From NCBI RefSeq assembly GCF_014199615.1, contig NZ_JACHOB010000007.1:62001-126000 (forward strand): a DNA stretch of 64,000 nt, written 5' to 3'. Source of the DNA: Parvularcula dongshanensis (lineage in GTDB: Bacteria > Pseudomonadota > Alphaproteobacteria > Caulobacterales > Parvularculaceae). The notes beneath the pieces were generated by a model. It did no database searches and had not been told where the DNA came from. It saw nothing but the letters and a program-made list of their open reading frames with translations. A program made the translations under genes and the position numbers. This document shows, one piece after another, positions 8,701 through 17,551 of the stretch. Every line of letters starts with the position of its first letter. Positions within the stretch are counted from its first letter, which is position 1.

Positions 8701-10569
8701 CGCACCTACACCCTACTCGCCGAGCTGAAGAAGGTCGACTACTCCGACACCACGCCCGACACGAACTACACCTATTGGCCGGACGGCAGCCTGCGCTACG
8801 TCCTACGGGGCGGCATCGACTGGCACTACGACTACTGGTGGATCGGCGACGAGGCGCTTCTCAAGACCGAACTTCTCAACGTAGACGGGCGCACCTACAC
8901 GACGCAGCGTGGCTTCGCGACGGACGGCGCAACGACGTCGACGGTCTTTCCGACGGGCTTGAAGGTTGGTTACGCCCCTGACGCTTACGGTCGCCCGAAG
9001 ACTGCGCAGAAGTGGGCCAGTGACTACTACGCGCGCAACCTCTCCTACCGCGAGAACGGCCTGCTCGCGCACCTCGAGTACGCCAACGGCTACGTCCTCG
9101 ACCAGCACCTGAACGAGCGGCAGCAGCTGTGGCGCAAGCACATCAAGAACGCGACGACTTACGCTCTGTCGATGGGCTGGGAGGGCTATGACAAGAACGG
9201 CCGCGTCACGAACATCGACGACTACACGAACCGGAGCAATGACCGAGACTTCGGTTACGACGGGCTTGGACGTCTGACCGACGCGCACGGCCCCTGGGGG
9301 CAGGGCTTCTACACCTACGACGCGCTCGGCAACCTTCGGCAGAAGAAGCTCGGGGCCAAGACGGTCGATCTTGAGTACACCGGGACGAACCGTCTGTGGC
9401 GCTACAAGGGCGCCTACCAGGGCAGCTCGACGAACGGGGCGTGGCGAGGCTTCGGCTATGACGGCCGCGGCAACGTTAAGAGCGACGGTCTCAACGCCTT
9501 CGAGTACGACCTGTCGGACCAGCCGTTCAAGTTCACAGGTCAAGGGAGGGGCTCGGTCTACCGCTACGACGGTCACAAGCGTCGAGTTAAGCAAACGCGC
9601 GACAATGGCGAGGTGATCTACTCAGTCTACACGATGGACGGCACGCTCGTGCATCGCGATCAGATCAAGCCGAACGGGACGCGCAATCGGACCGACTACG
9701 TCCGAGCGGGGGGCGAGCTGGTCACGAAGGTAACGAACGGCACCCCGACCTACATGCACAACGACCACCTCGGTACGCCGGTCGCTGCAACGGACGCGGC
9801 GGGCACAGTCCTATGGACGGAACTCTCTACGCCCTACGGCGAGGAGTGGTCGCGGTCCGGCGGCTGGAACGACGATGCGGGCTTTACGGGCCACGTCGAC
9901 GACGAGGACACGGACCTCACCTACATGCAGGCCCGATACTACAACCCTATCGTCGGGCGGTTCTACGCGAACGACCCGCTACGCTTCTCGGTGTTGCGAC
10001 CAGAAACCTTCACCCGATACGCCTACGTCGGGGGAGACCCGATCAATGTCACCGACCCCGATGGCGAATGTCCCTGGTGTGTGGTTGGCGCTTTCGTAGG
10101 CGGTGGCTTACAACTCATCGATGAGGTTAGGAGCGGCAAATTGGACCTAAGCGACGGTATTCAGCGATCAGACCTTCAAGCAGGCGCAAGAGTTGCGCTC
10201 GCATCTGGCGCTGGCGCTTTAGGCGTTGGCACGGGCGCGAAGATTCTCGGAAGCGCTACCACAGTTGCAGGCCGAGCCGTTACTGGGGCAATTGGAGGAG
10301 GTCTTGGTGGTGGTATTGCTGAAAGTGGAAATCAGATCGGCGACGTAAGTGCAGGACGTTCAACGGTCGGTGAGGCAGTTAATAGTGTGGCAAAAGCCGC
10401 TACGATCGGCACGGTAACTGGCGGTGTCGGTGGAAAGGTTTCGAGTTTAGGAAGTACCCAAGTTGACGAGATGGTCACGGGTATAAGTACGTATTCTGGC
10501 ACTGTCGAAAGTATTTCAAGTTCAGCAGCAGACGCTAAAGAAGTGCCGGTCGATCCGGACAAGAACTAG
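5728..10569 (+). CDS. Secreted RHS/YD-repeat protein with RHS core and variable C-terminus
   Basis: 1613 residues. A Sec signal peptide (hydrophobic residues 6-22, cleavage near STAQ) precedes a 500-residue N-terminal region. Many YD repeats follow (YDSLGRVTKH, YDALGRAAF, YDALGNLRQK and others) that would build a beta-cocoon. The RHS-associated core near residues 1340-1450 includes GRFYANDPL and the junction YAYVGGDPINVTDPDGECPW. Beyond this lie about 165 residues of Gly/Ala-rich sequence without a recognisable nuclease, deaminase or ADP-ribosyltransferase motif. In the family the C-terminal tip is a swappable toxin released into neighbouring cells. Here the tip may be uncharacterised or truncated. 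A strong AAGGGGAA ribosome site supports the ATG. No type VI secretion genes are nearby, and the Sec signal argues against that route. Confidence 0.9.
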   Translation: MRLQFVATSAVVLFTALSVLGPNQSTAQPGQWGTETKEAPDWTERHKPNLGLTPHDETLLGDAIDLQSGRLSFEHVDVSIAGNSDLPVEIRRRLNPSQMQSGDFADWRLAIPTISTKILADEWIANTRWGKQRCSASLASQLPEANWPKRGTNSAPPAILPSHYSDGVLLDVPGRASGQLLDKWTPGPNPTATKGWPAAAKKVTADGWYFTCLTNIDGAGTEGFIGHAPNGDTYRFDVVVKSNSRASEFDTWTVQWEGGSPQEVIYREVGVYYDTLAVSRVEDVNGNWVEYKYDNNGWLTRIESNDGRIISINRTSHFIDSVTSNPGNAGAARTWSYDYMSKSVAMYDTYAATPGWGTRYETWSTLGAVTLPDGRKWSLDLANLQARAVPGGNNCKQKTKTVSVTHPDGVKGTFTIAEVALHLGMGATGQTGPYCPNSTGGQYPTAQLTDVMAATKKTLSAAGVPTATWTYSYVTDNDETETTIIAPDNSKRVLYYPTPYSFSVARNHDNLRREELFSSASAASPLETKDYTYILEPEAAGSTFVSNPVKDVFQSVRKRDTAITRGADWYKTRNTYAMDRSLATYSWGFPTKVEQWSNTAGDTAGKRYTDTTYIHKKDKWVLGLSDTVERNGKLFDDYDYDSLGRVTKHKRFGATDAYTVATYGYHTGDYQLGALYTVTDALGRTTKLHNYYRGTPKVVERADGTTLSRVMDDNGWLTSFTDAMNVTTGYAYDSMGRLKKITRPGSWEPTVISYSGLGSGIVQTVTRGALETQTTYDAMLRPILVRTRSIDGGRGGATLYTKTAYDALGRAAFTSLPSNSASPTKGVYTDYDALGRPTYVRERASASGTIYAQTHHSYLDGNLAIVQDPEGHLTYTYKKGWGGPDDGVVKLIDDVEVEGGVHTILRRTSMSYDPWGNLRTAKQSGPDGGGGQVAQTQKYRYDDKLQLCRHWTNETGSRLYRYYPDSSLQYEAPLPGVWEDTCGTLPADRITRTYTLLAELKKVDYSDTTPDTNYTYWPDGSLRYVLRGGIDWHYDYWWIGDEALLKTELLNVDGRTYTTQRGFATDGATTSTVFPTGLKVGYAPDAYGRPKTAQKWASDYYARNLSYRENGLLAHLEYANGYVLDQHLNERQQLWRKHIKNATTYALSMGWEGYDKNGRVTNIDDYTNRSNDRDFGYDGLGRLTDAHGPWGQGFYTYDALGNLRQKKLGAKTVDLEYTGTNRLWRYKGAYQGSSTNGAWRGFGYDGRGNVKSDGLNAFEYDLSDQPFKFTGQGRGSVYRYDGHKRRVKQTRDNGEVIYSVYTMDGTLVHRDQIKPNGTRNRTDYVRAGGELVTKVTNGTPTYMHNDHLGTPVAATDAAGTVLWTELSTPYGEEWSRSGGWNDDAGFTGHVDDEDTDLTYMQARYYNPIVGRFYANDPLRFSVLRPETFTRYAYVGGDPINVTDPDGECPWCVVGAFVGGGLQLIDEVRSGKLDLSDGIQRSDLQAGARVALASGAGALGVGTGAKILGSATTVAGRAVTGAIGGGLGGGIAESGNQIGDVSAGRSTVGEAVNSVAKAATIGTVTGGVGGKVSSLGSTQVDEMVTGISTYSGTVESISSSAADAKEVPVDPDKN

Positions 10570-10607
10570 TTATTTCAGCCTTCTTACCAGAGGATCTAGC
10601 CAAAGAG

Positions 10608-10790
10608 ATGAAAGATTTTCTATTTGTTGCACTTTGGAACCTTCCGGTGCTGTTTGTTGTTCTATTCGTGTCATATTTCTGGTCGGGTGCTGGAATAGTA
10701 GAAGCCTTCTCGGCTGGTACACTAACATATTGCTTAGTCCTGATTCCGTTTGGCTATCTGCGGTGGAGGCACGCTTCAAGAAAATTGTAA
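10608..10790 (+). CDS. Small two-helix membrane protein, candidate RHS immunity protein
   Basis: 60 residues with two predicted transmembrane helices (about 4-25 and 31-50) separated by a short loop, and a basic tail (RWRHASRKL). It starts 38 bp after the RHS stop on the same strand, and its base composition is far lower in GC than its neighbours. Both traits are typical of recently exchanged RHS toxin-tip/immunity cassettes. No family is recognised. The immunity role rests on position and composition alone; a membrane immunity protein would fit a pore-forming or membrane-acting toxin. Confidence 0.5.
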   Translation: MKDFLFVALWNLPVLFVVLFVSYFWSGAGIVEAFSAGTLTYCLVLIPFGYLRWRHASRKL

Positions 10791-12011
10791 TTCTCGCTGG
10801 GTATGATTCGTTCTGTTCCTCTGCTATTCAATGAAACAATGATTAGCGTAATGTTGATGCTAAGTTGAATTGTTGGGTAGGCAAACAAGAGCAGCGTTAG
10901 CTTCCGGTTTCTACTCTGTAGTTCGGTTCTAGCGATGTTCTCCTAGTGCTGCGAAGCTAACGTGCCCAACCCGGTCATGGCAACGGTGCTGCAGCTACTT
11001 TGTACTTTCGGGAACGGTTTATGATCGGGGTTCTCAGAGTCTTCGTATAGCCGCGACAGGTTCCTGCGGCGGCAAACCTGATTTCTGCGCAGCTCGCTGT
11101 TACGGCAAATTTCTCGGATTTCGGCGTTCACAACACCTTCTGGCCCAGTCTGCAGAAGGGCCTTGTGCTCGTCTTCTCGTTCAGCTCACTGCTCCGCTTC
11201 CGCACGGTAGGACGGCTCGTTTGCCGCGCGAACGACTGCCGCGCCTCGCCTCCCTAAGAGATCGCCGCACGCGTCGAGTCTAGCGATCGGCGTCCTGGGA
11301 ACAGATACCCTCTCGTGCGACCTGGTGCGACGACAAGGAATCTACTGGGCGTCTCAACGTCAAACGGGGTGTCGACGTGACGGTGGCGGTTCCTACACCC
11401 CACGTTTCGTTCGTAACCGGAGTCCAGGGTTGTTGCTACCGCTCGTCGGCCCAAGGAGCGCGCCTGCTTCTGCTAATGATCGGGGTAATGAGGACCGTGC
11501 TAACAGGGTACGTCGCCAGCAGCGCGAACGGCGTCCAACTTCGGCCGACTTCTTCGCGACGCCCTTCGCTTCGGGGTCCGAACTGCTAGCATGACGACTA
11601 TCTTGCAACCACATCCGAATCCTCGACCTCCGCGAGGAGGTCGAGAGGTTAGAAGCGGAAGGCGACGCGTTCGACTGAACGCGAACGGACCGGATCAGGC
11701 CCCAACCGAGGGCGAGGTCGCTTGGCTACGGACCGAAGGCCTTGCAATCCTGGCGCTGGTCGAAGGGCCGATCGGTTCGACGTTCGACGCTCGTTTGACG
11801 GCGTTTGGTCGAGGGGCCCTCGCCTTGGTTCGCGGGAGAGGGTGCAGCGTGACCCCGCTTCCAAGGAGGACGAACGCTCGTTTGAGGTTGATTCGCAATT
11901 AGGCCGCGAACGGTGCTGCGGGTTCGCCACTTAGTGGCCGAGGCGCTCAAGTCGGACTCAGGGCCGTCGCTCGGTCCGTGATCGACGTCGAGAACGGCGC
12001 CTAGGCCTTCG
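10791..12011 (+). other. Gene-poor region of about 1.2 kb
   Basis: No frame shows a recognisable product, convincing ribosome site or conserved motif. Composition is mixed: AT-richer at the left end, GC-rich near 11.6-11.9 kb. Short open frames on both strands look like chance. It may hold decayed DNA from RHS cassette exchange. Confidence 0.4.
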
Positions 12012-12029
12012 CCTAACCCTCGAGTTAGG
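12012..12029 (+). promoter_or_regulatory. Inverted repeat upstream of imuA
   Basis: CCTAAC-N6-GTTAGG ends 28 bp before the imuA start. It is not the alphaproteobacterial LexA box (GTTC-N7-GTTC), which I looked for and did not find. Operator function is speculative. Confidence 0.25.
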
Positions 12030-12057
12030 AGTTGGTTCTAGCTTCTGATCCGACCCG

Positions 12058-12651
12058 ATGTCTGCCGCCGCTACCACCCTTCCCGACCTCCGCTGTCGGC
12101 GCTTGCACGAAGCAACAGGTCCGGCGAGCGCCTTGCTCAGCTTCCTCTTCGCCAGCCGCTGGAAGGGAAACGTGGTCCTGACCGGCGAGCGTAGAGACGT
12201 TGCCAGTTTCGATCCGAACGGCACCGCTGGTCTCATCGATCCGTCCCGCCTCCTGGTTGCCACCTCGGGCGACCGGAAGGACGCACTCTGGTCGATCGAG
12301 ACCAGCCTTCGCTCCGGGGCGGCGAACGTTGTGATGGGGGTGCTCGATCGCGGGCCGGACCTCACGGAGAGCCGCCGACTGATGCTGGCGGCGGAAGCCG
12401 GCGGCACGACCTGCCTCCTTACCGTGCGTGAGCCCGTGAGCAATTGCGCCGCGGAGACACGCTGGCGCGCGCGCTTCGCCCCTGTGGAAAGCTTTGAGTC
12501 GTCCCGCCTCGTTTGCGAGCTCTATAAGAACAAACGTGGAACGAGTGGGATGGTCTTCGATGTCAGGGTCGAGCGGCAGACGGGTGATGGCGGTCTACCT
12601 GCCGCGCCTGCCCCTCGACCGTCTGAGGCGGGCGGGCCAACCGGGCGCTGA
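12058..12651 (+). CDS. imuA: ImuA, SOS mutagenesis accessory protein
   Basis: 197 residues, of the RecA-like ImuA family that works with ImuB and DnaE2 in damage-induced translesion synthesis. The fold is RecA-like without a Walker A motif. Recognisable elements are the N-terminal LRCRRLHEATGPASALLSFLFA segment (positions 12-33), GLIDPSRLLVAT, the alternating hydrophobic strand NVVMGVLD, and the late RWRARF...LVCELYKNKRG segment. Assignment rests mainly on its place as first gene of imuA-imuB-dnaE2, supported by these motifs. The 3' end overlaps imuB by about 65 bp, implying translational coupling. SOS control is expected, but no canonical LexA site is visible. Confidence 0.85.
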   Translation: MSAAATTLPDLRCRRLHEATGPASALLSFLFASRWKGNVVLTGERRDVASFDPNGTAGLIDPSRLLVATSGDRKDALWSIETSLRSGAANVVMGVLDRGPDLTESRRLMLAAEAGGTTCLLTVREPVSNCAAETRWRARFAPVESFESSRLVCELYKNKRGTSGMVFDVRVERQTGDGGLPAAPAPRPSEAGGPTGR

Positions 12652-14128
12652 CGGCCTCTTCGCGGTCACCCGCGAGGAGCGATCGGCCGTCCGACTCGCC
12701 GTCCTGTCTGACGAAGCGCTCGCCCTCGGCCTAACCCCCGGCATGACCTTCGCCGACGCGCGCGCCCTCGCCGCCGACCTCCTCACCGTCCCTGAGGATC
12801 AGGGGCGCGATGCGCAGCTCCTCGCCTCTATGCAGCGGTACTGCGGGCGGTACACGCCCGCCGCGGCGCGGGACGGGGCGGACGGCCTCGTCCTCGACGT
12901 CACCGGGTGCGCCCACCTCTTCGGCGGCGAGGCGGTGATGATCGTCCAGGTGGCGGAGGACCTCGCAGAGCTCGGCGTCAGCGCCCGGCTCGCCCTCGCC
13001 GACACGCGCGGGGCGGCGCGCGCGGTCGCGCGGTGGGGGATCAGCGCAGAGGCGCCGTCGCGCAGTGACGCAGATGCGCACCCGAGCGGTCGCGCAACCG
13101 CGCAAACGCGCATCGTACCGGTCGGCGGCGTCCGCGAGGCGGTCGGCAGCCTGCCCGTCGACGCGGTCGCGGTGCCGAAGGATGCCGTGACGATGCGGCG
13201 CCTCGGCCTGACCGTCATCGCCGACCTCTACCGGATCCCGTCCGCGCAGCTCGCCAAGCGCTTCGGGCTCGCCTTCGTCGAGCAGCTGGACGCGGTCCTC
13301 GGCCGGACGCCGGATCCGGTGACGCCGGAGAAGGCGCTGTCCTCCTTCTCCGCAAGGCTGTCCCTGCCCGATCCCATCGGCCTCGAGGCGGACGTCGCGG
13401 AGGGCGTCCGCCGCCTGACGGCGCAGGTCTGCAAGCGCCTCGAGGAGGCCTCGCACGGTGCGAGGGCTCTCCGGCTCGAGGTCAGCCGCGCGGACCACAC
13501 CTCGGAAGCGCTGACGATCGGCCTCGCCTGGCCGTCGCGGGATCCCGATCTGATAGGTGGCCAGTTTCGGCCACGCCTCGCGAAGCTCGACGCGCGGACC
13601 GGGATCGACGTCCTCCGCCTCATCGCCACCGTCACCGAGCCCTACACCGGCAAGCAGCACGGCTTCGCTGCCGAGGCGCAGACCAAGGGCGACATGGCGA
13701 GCCTGGTCGCGTCCTTGGGCAACCGGATCGGCTTCGACCGGGTCCAGAGCTTCGTGCGCGGCGACAGCCACCTCCCCGAGCGAAGCTTCGCGATGGTCGC
13801 GCCGCACGAAGCGGAGGCTGCAACCTCAGCGAACGCCTTCGCCTTCGATCGCCCGCGGCCCCTGCAGGCGGTCCCCCTCGAACGCGCGGAGGTGACTGAG
13901 CCCGGCCGCCCTCCCCGCGCCTTCCGCTGGCGGGGCCGCAGCTTCCGCGCGCAGCGTGCCGAGGGGCCCGAGCGGATCGCGCCCGAGTGGTGGCGCGACG
14001 ATCCCAACTGGGCGTCCGGCACGCGGGACTACTGGCGTGTGCAGACCGAGGAGGGCGAGCGGCTCTGGCTCGCGACGCTCGCGGCCTCGAAGACGCCGGA
14101 CTGGTACGTCGCCGGCGTCTTCGCCTGA
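12587..14128 (+). CDS. imuB: ImuB, catalytically inactive Y-family polymerase homologue
   Basis: About 513 residues. The start at 12587 gives MAVYLPRLPLDRLRR, the usual ImuB N-terminus; a longer open frame from 12494 is less likely. The palm-like segment GLVLDVTGCAHLFGGEA is diagnostic for ImuB. The Y-family catalytic carboxylates are not conserved, as expected for a scaffold protein that links ImuA, DnaE2 and the beta clamp. An HhH region (LGLTVIADLYRIPSAQLAKRFG) and a little-finger-like domain follow. The C-terminus has the ImuB-typical tract FRWRGRSFRAQRAEGPERIAPEWWR (aromatic and basic), ending DYWRVQTEEGERLWLA. It overlaps imuA and lies 6 bp from dnaE2. Confidence 0.92.
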   Translation: MAVYLPRLPLDRLRRAGQPGADGLFAVTREERSAVRLAVLSDEALALGLTPGMTFADARALAADLLTVPEDQGRDAQLLASMQRYCGRYTPAAARDGADGLVLDVTGCAHLFGGEAVMIVQVAEDLAELGVSARLALADTRGAARAVARWGISAEAPSRSDADAHPSGRATAQTRIVPVGGVREAVGSLPVDAVAVPKDAVTMRRLGLTVIADLYRIPSAQLAKRFGLAFVEQLDAVLGRTPDPVTPEKALSSFSARLSLPDPIGLEADVAEGVRRLTAQVCKRLEEASHGARALRLEVSRADHTSEALTIGLAWPSRDPDLIGGQFRPRLAKLDARTGIDVLRLIATVTEPYTGKQHGFAAEAQTKGDMASLVASLGNRIGFDRVQSFVRGDSHLPERSFAMVAPHEAEAATSANAFAFDRPRPLQAVPLERAEVTEPGRPPRAFRWRGRSFRAQRAEGPERIAPEWWRDDPNWASGTRDYWRVQTEEGERLWLATLAASKTPDWYVAGVFA

Positions 14129-14134
14129 GGCGCC

Positions 14135-17100
14135 GTGGCCTACGCGGAGCTCGGCGCGACGAGCTGCTTCACCTTCCTGACGGGCGCGTCCCGGACCGAG
14201 GAGCTCGTGCTGCAGGCGGCCGAGCTCGGGCTGCCCGCGATCTCGATCCCCGACCGCAACACCTTCGCCGGCATCGTCCGCGGCTGGGACCAGGCGCGGC
14301 AGGTCGGCGTCGCTTACGTGGTCGGCGTCCGGCTCGTCTTCACGGACGGACCGGACGTCCTCGCCTGGCCGAAGGACCGCGCCGCCTACGGACGACTCTG
14401 CCGGCTCCTGACGATCGGCAAACGAAGGGCCATCAAGGGCGAGTGCGAGCTTCGCTTCTTGGACCTCTTGGGTTGGTGCGAAGGCTCGGTCCTCGGCGCG
14501 GTGACGGAGGACGAACAGATCCTGCGCTTGCTCCGGAAGGCGGTCGGCCGCGACGCCTTTGCCTTGCTCGCGCCGCGCTACGACGGCCTCGACGCGCAGC
14601 GTTGGGAACGGATCGCCCGGGCGGCCGAGGCCGCCCGGGTCCCCCTCCTCGCGATCGGCGATCCCCTCCTCCACCGGGGCGGGCGGAAGCCGCTCGCGGA
14701 CGTCATGACCTGCATCCGCGAAGGGGTCAGGATCGATCAGCTCGGCACGCGCGCTCTTCTCAACGCCGAGCGGCGCCTGAAGAGCCCCTTCGCCATGCGC
14801 CGCCTCTACCGCGACTACCCCGAGGCCTGCGCGACAACGCTCGAGGTGGTCCGCCGCTGCACCTTCTGCCTCTCCGAGCTCCGCTACGAGTACCCCGACG
14901 AGGTGACGGACGGGCAGGACCCGCTCGAACGGTTGAGGGACCGCGTCGAGACCGGCGTCCGCGACCGCTACCCGGGCGGGGCGCCCCTCAAGGTCCAGCA
15001 GCTGATCGCGAAGGAGCTGACCCTCATCGAGGAGATGGGCTATGCGCGCTACTTCCTGACGGTCGACGAGGTCGTCCAGTACGCGCGGTCGCGGGGCATC
15101 CTCTGCCAGGGCCGGGGATCGGCCGCCAACTCCGTCGTCTGCTACGTCCTCGGCATCACCTCGGTCCCGCCGGACCTCATCGGCATGCTCTTCGAGCGCT
15201 TCGTCTCGAAGGAGCGGAACGAGCCGCCGGACATCGACGTCGACTTCGAGCACGAGCGGCGGGAAGAGGTGATACAGCACCTCTACGAGCGCTTCGGCCG
15301 TCACCGGGCGGGGCTCTGCTGCACCGTCATCCACTTCCGGGGGAAGGCTGCGATCCGGGAGGTCGGCAAGGCGATGGGGCTGTCCGACGACGTCATCACC
15401 CGCCTCATGTCGCAGAGCTGGGGCTGGATGGCCGAGCCGCCGACCGACGAACGGGTCACCGCCCTCGGCATCGACCTTCGCGACCGTCGGATCCGCCTGA
15501 CGCTCGAGCTCGCCCGCGAGCTCGTCGGCTTCCCCCGGCACCTCTCTCAGCACCCTGGCGGCTTCGTCCTGACGCGCGGCCGGCTCGACGAGATCGTGCC
15601 GATCGAGAACGCGGCGATGGAGGACCGGACCGTCATCGAGTGGGACAAGGACGACATCGACGTCATCGGCATGCTGAAGATCGACGTCCTCGGCCTCGGC
15701 ATGCTGTCGGTGATCCGAAAGGCCATGGACCTCGTCGCGCGCTGGAAGGGCACACGGTACGACCTTGCGACGCTCCCGAAGGAGTGCCCCCTCGTCTACG
15801 AGCAGATCTCCAAGGGCGACACGGTCGGCCTCTTCCAGGTCGAGAGCCGGGCGCAGATGGCCTTCCTGCCGAAGATGCGGCCGCGAACCTTCTACGACCT
15901 CGTCGTCGAGGTGGCGGTGATCCGGCCGGGCCCGATCCAGGGCGGGATGATCCACCCCTACCTCCGGCGCCGCCGCGGCGAGGAGCCCGTCACCTACGCC
16001 TCCCCGGACCTCGAGCCCGTCCTCTCGCGCACCCTCGGCGTGCCCCTCTTCCAGGAGCAGGCGATGCAGCTCGCGATGACCGTCGCCGGCTTCGACCCCG
16101 GCGAGGCCGACGCGCTGCGCCGCGCGCTGTCGTCCTTCCGGGGCGACGGCTCGATCACGGCCTTCAAAGACCGGTTCCTCGCCGGCTCGGAGGCGAAGGG
16201 CTACACCCGCGACTTCGCAGAGCAGACCTTCGCGCAGATCGAAGGCTTCTCCGGCTACGGCTTCCCCGAGAGCCACGCCGCCTCCTTCGCCATGCTTGCC
16301 TACGCGTCGGGCTGGCTTCGGCGGCACCACCCGGCGTGCTACCTCGCCGCGATCCTCAACTCGCAGCCCATGGGCTTCTACGCGCCTGCGCAGCTCGTCC
16401 GCGACGCGGAGAGCCACGGCGTCACCGTCCTGCCGATCGACCTCAACGCGAGCTTCTGGGACTCGTCCCTCGAGCCCGGGCCGCGCGGCGACCTCGCCGT
16501 GCGGCTCGGCTTCCGCCTGATCAAGGGCCTCTCGGAAGAAGATGGCCGCCTCCTTGTCGACGCGCGCGGCAATGGCTACGGCGACGTCGTCTCGGTCTGG
16601 CGCCGAGCGGGTCTCGGCAAGCGGGCGCTCGGCAAGCTCGCCGACGCGGACGCCTTCGCCTCGCTCGGCCTCACGCGGCGGCAAGCGCTTTGGGACGCGA
16701 CGGCCGTCCAGGACCTGAAGCCCCTCCCCCTACTCGGTGACCTCGAAGCCGACGAAGGCCCCCTCCCCGCCCTGCCGGACCTGACCCACGGCGAGACCGT
16801 CGCCCTCGACTACGTCACGAACCGCGTCAGCCTCCGCGACCATCCGGTGCGCCTCGTCCGGCCCGAACTGCCGAAGCGCTGCGTCAAGGCGAGCGCGCTC
16901 GCAGACCTCCCCCACGGACGGCTCGTCACCCTCGCCGGCGGCGTCATCTGCCGACAGCGCCCCGGCACCGCGTCGGGCGTCGTCTTCCTCACGCTCGAGG
17001 ATGAGGACGCCGTCGCCAACGTCGTCGTGTGGCCGAAGGTGATGGAGCGGCACCGCGCCGAGGTGATCCGGGGACGCCTCCTCGTCGTCAGCGGCGAGGT

Positions 17101-17344
17101 GCAGCGCGACGGTCCGGTCGTCCACCTCGTCGCGCACCAGATCCTCGACCGCTCTGACCTCTTCGACGCCCTTGCGGACTTCGGTCCTGACGGCCGGCTC
17201 GACCCTACGTGGTCCTCGGCCGACCATGCCCGGACCGGGGTGCCGGGATCGCGGCGTGACGCAGGGCGGCCGAAGGAGGCGCCCACCGTCGGCCACCCCC
17301 GCGATCAGGGGCAGCGGCTCCTCGTCGCGCGGGACTTCCGCTGA
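14135..17344 (+). CDS. dnaE2: Error-prone DNA polymerase III alpha subunit DnaE2 (ImuC)
   Basis: 1069 residues with a GTG start, 6 bp after imuB. An N-terminal PHP domain (YAELGATSCFTFLTGAS) leads into the C-family polymerase core. Catalytic aspartates lie in PDIDVDFEHERREEV. Other signature segments are CQGRGSAANSVVCYVLGIT, QHPGGFVLT, DVLGLGMLSVIRKAM, GLFQVESRAQMAFLPK, FQEQAMQLAM and GYGFPESHAASFA. A C-terminal OB fold (VTLAGGVICRQRPGTASGVVFLTLED) and the ending LLVARDFR match DnaE2 rather than replicative DnaE. Length is typical. It performs the actual translesion synthesis in the ImuABC mutasome. A 950-codon open frame on the opposite strand is a GC-bias artefact. Confidence 0.96.
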   Translation: MAYAELGATSCFTFLTGASRTEELVLQAAELGLPAISIPDRNTFAGIVRGWDQARQVGVAYVVGVRLVFTDGPDVLAWPKDRAAYGRLCRLLTIGKRRAIKGECELRFLDLLGWCEGSVLGAVTEDEQILRLLRKAVGRDAFALLAPRYDGLDAQRWERIARAAEAARVPLLAIGDPLLHRGGRKPLADVMTCIREGVRIDQLGTRALLNAERRLKSPFAMRRLYRDYPEACATTLEVVRRCTFCLSELRYEYPDEVTDGQDPLERLRDRVETGVRDRYPGGAPLKVQQLIAKELTLIEEMGYARYFLTVDEVVQYARSRGILCQGRGSAANSVVCYVLGITSVPPDLIGMLFERFVSKERNEPPDIDVDFEHERREEVIQHLYERFGRHRAGLCCTVIHFRGKAAIREVGKAMGLSDDVITRLMSQSWGWMAEPPTDERVTALGIDLRDRRIRLTLELARELVGFPRHLSQHPGGFVLTRGRLDEIVPIENAAMEDRTVIEWDKDDIDVIGMLKIDVLGLGMLSVIRKAMDLVARWKGTRYDLATLPKECPLVYEQISKGDTVGLFQVESRAQMAFLPKMRPRTFYDLVVEVAVIRPGPIQGGMIHPYLRRRRGEEPVTYASPDLEPVLSRTLGVPLFQEQAMQLAMTVAGFDPGEADALRRALSSFRGDGSITAFKDRFLAGSEAKGYTRDFAEQTFAQIEGFSGYGFPESHAASFAMLAYASGWLRRHHPACYLAAILNSQPMGFYAPAQLVRDAESHGVTVLPIDLNASFWDSSLEPGPRGDLAVRLGFRLIKGLSEEDGRLLVDARGNGYGDVVSVWRRAGLGKRALGKLADADAFASLGLTRRQALWDATAVQDLKPLPLLGDLEADEGPLPALPDLTHGETVALDYVTNRVSLRDHPVRLVRPELPKRCVKASALADLPHGRLVTLAGGVICRQRPGTASGVVFLTLEDEDAVANVVVWPKVMERHRAEVIRGRLLVVSGEVQRDGPVVHLVAHQILDRSDLFDALADFGPDGRLDPTWSSADHARTGVPGSRRDAGRPKEAPTVGHPRDQGQRLLVARDFR

Positions 17345-17479
17345 GACGGCTGTAACCGCCTAGCTTGCGATCGACAGGTGCTCTTCCGGGAACGGGCGCT
17401 GCAGCGCCTTCGCCTCGGTCCAGTCGTAGCTTGTGTACTTAGCCCAAAGATTCGCTCCGCCTCACCTAGGAATTTGAAA

Positions 17480-17523
17480 ATGGAAGGGAGGTTGGATTCT
17501 AAATCTAAACCATCTCCCTCCAT
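17480..17523 (+). promoter_or_regulatory. Imperfect hairpin upstream of the hybrid kinase
   Basis: ATGGAAGGGAG pairs with CTCCCTCCAT (one bulge), and the inner GGTT/GATT tracts pair as well. It ends 28 bp before the kinase start. There is no U-tract, so it looks like a leader structure or operator rather than a terminator. Confidence 0.3.
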
Positions 17524-17551
17524 GTAGGCTGAAAGCTTGGAGGGCGTGGTT

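Noticed and set aside
11930-12057. LexA box expected before imuA (GTTC-N7-GTTC).
   Set aside because: Only an isolated GTTC is present; no second half at the right spacing on either strand.
13826-16684. A 952-codon open frame on the minus strand opposite imuB/dnaE2, and a 917-codon plus-strand frame from 13987.
   Set aside because: Both are frames of GC-rich codon bias over the clear imuB and dnaE2 genes; low-complexity Arg/Ala/Pro-rich translations without motifs.
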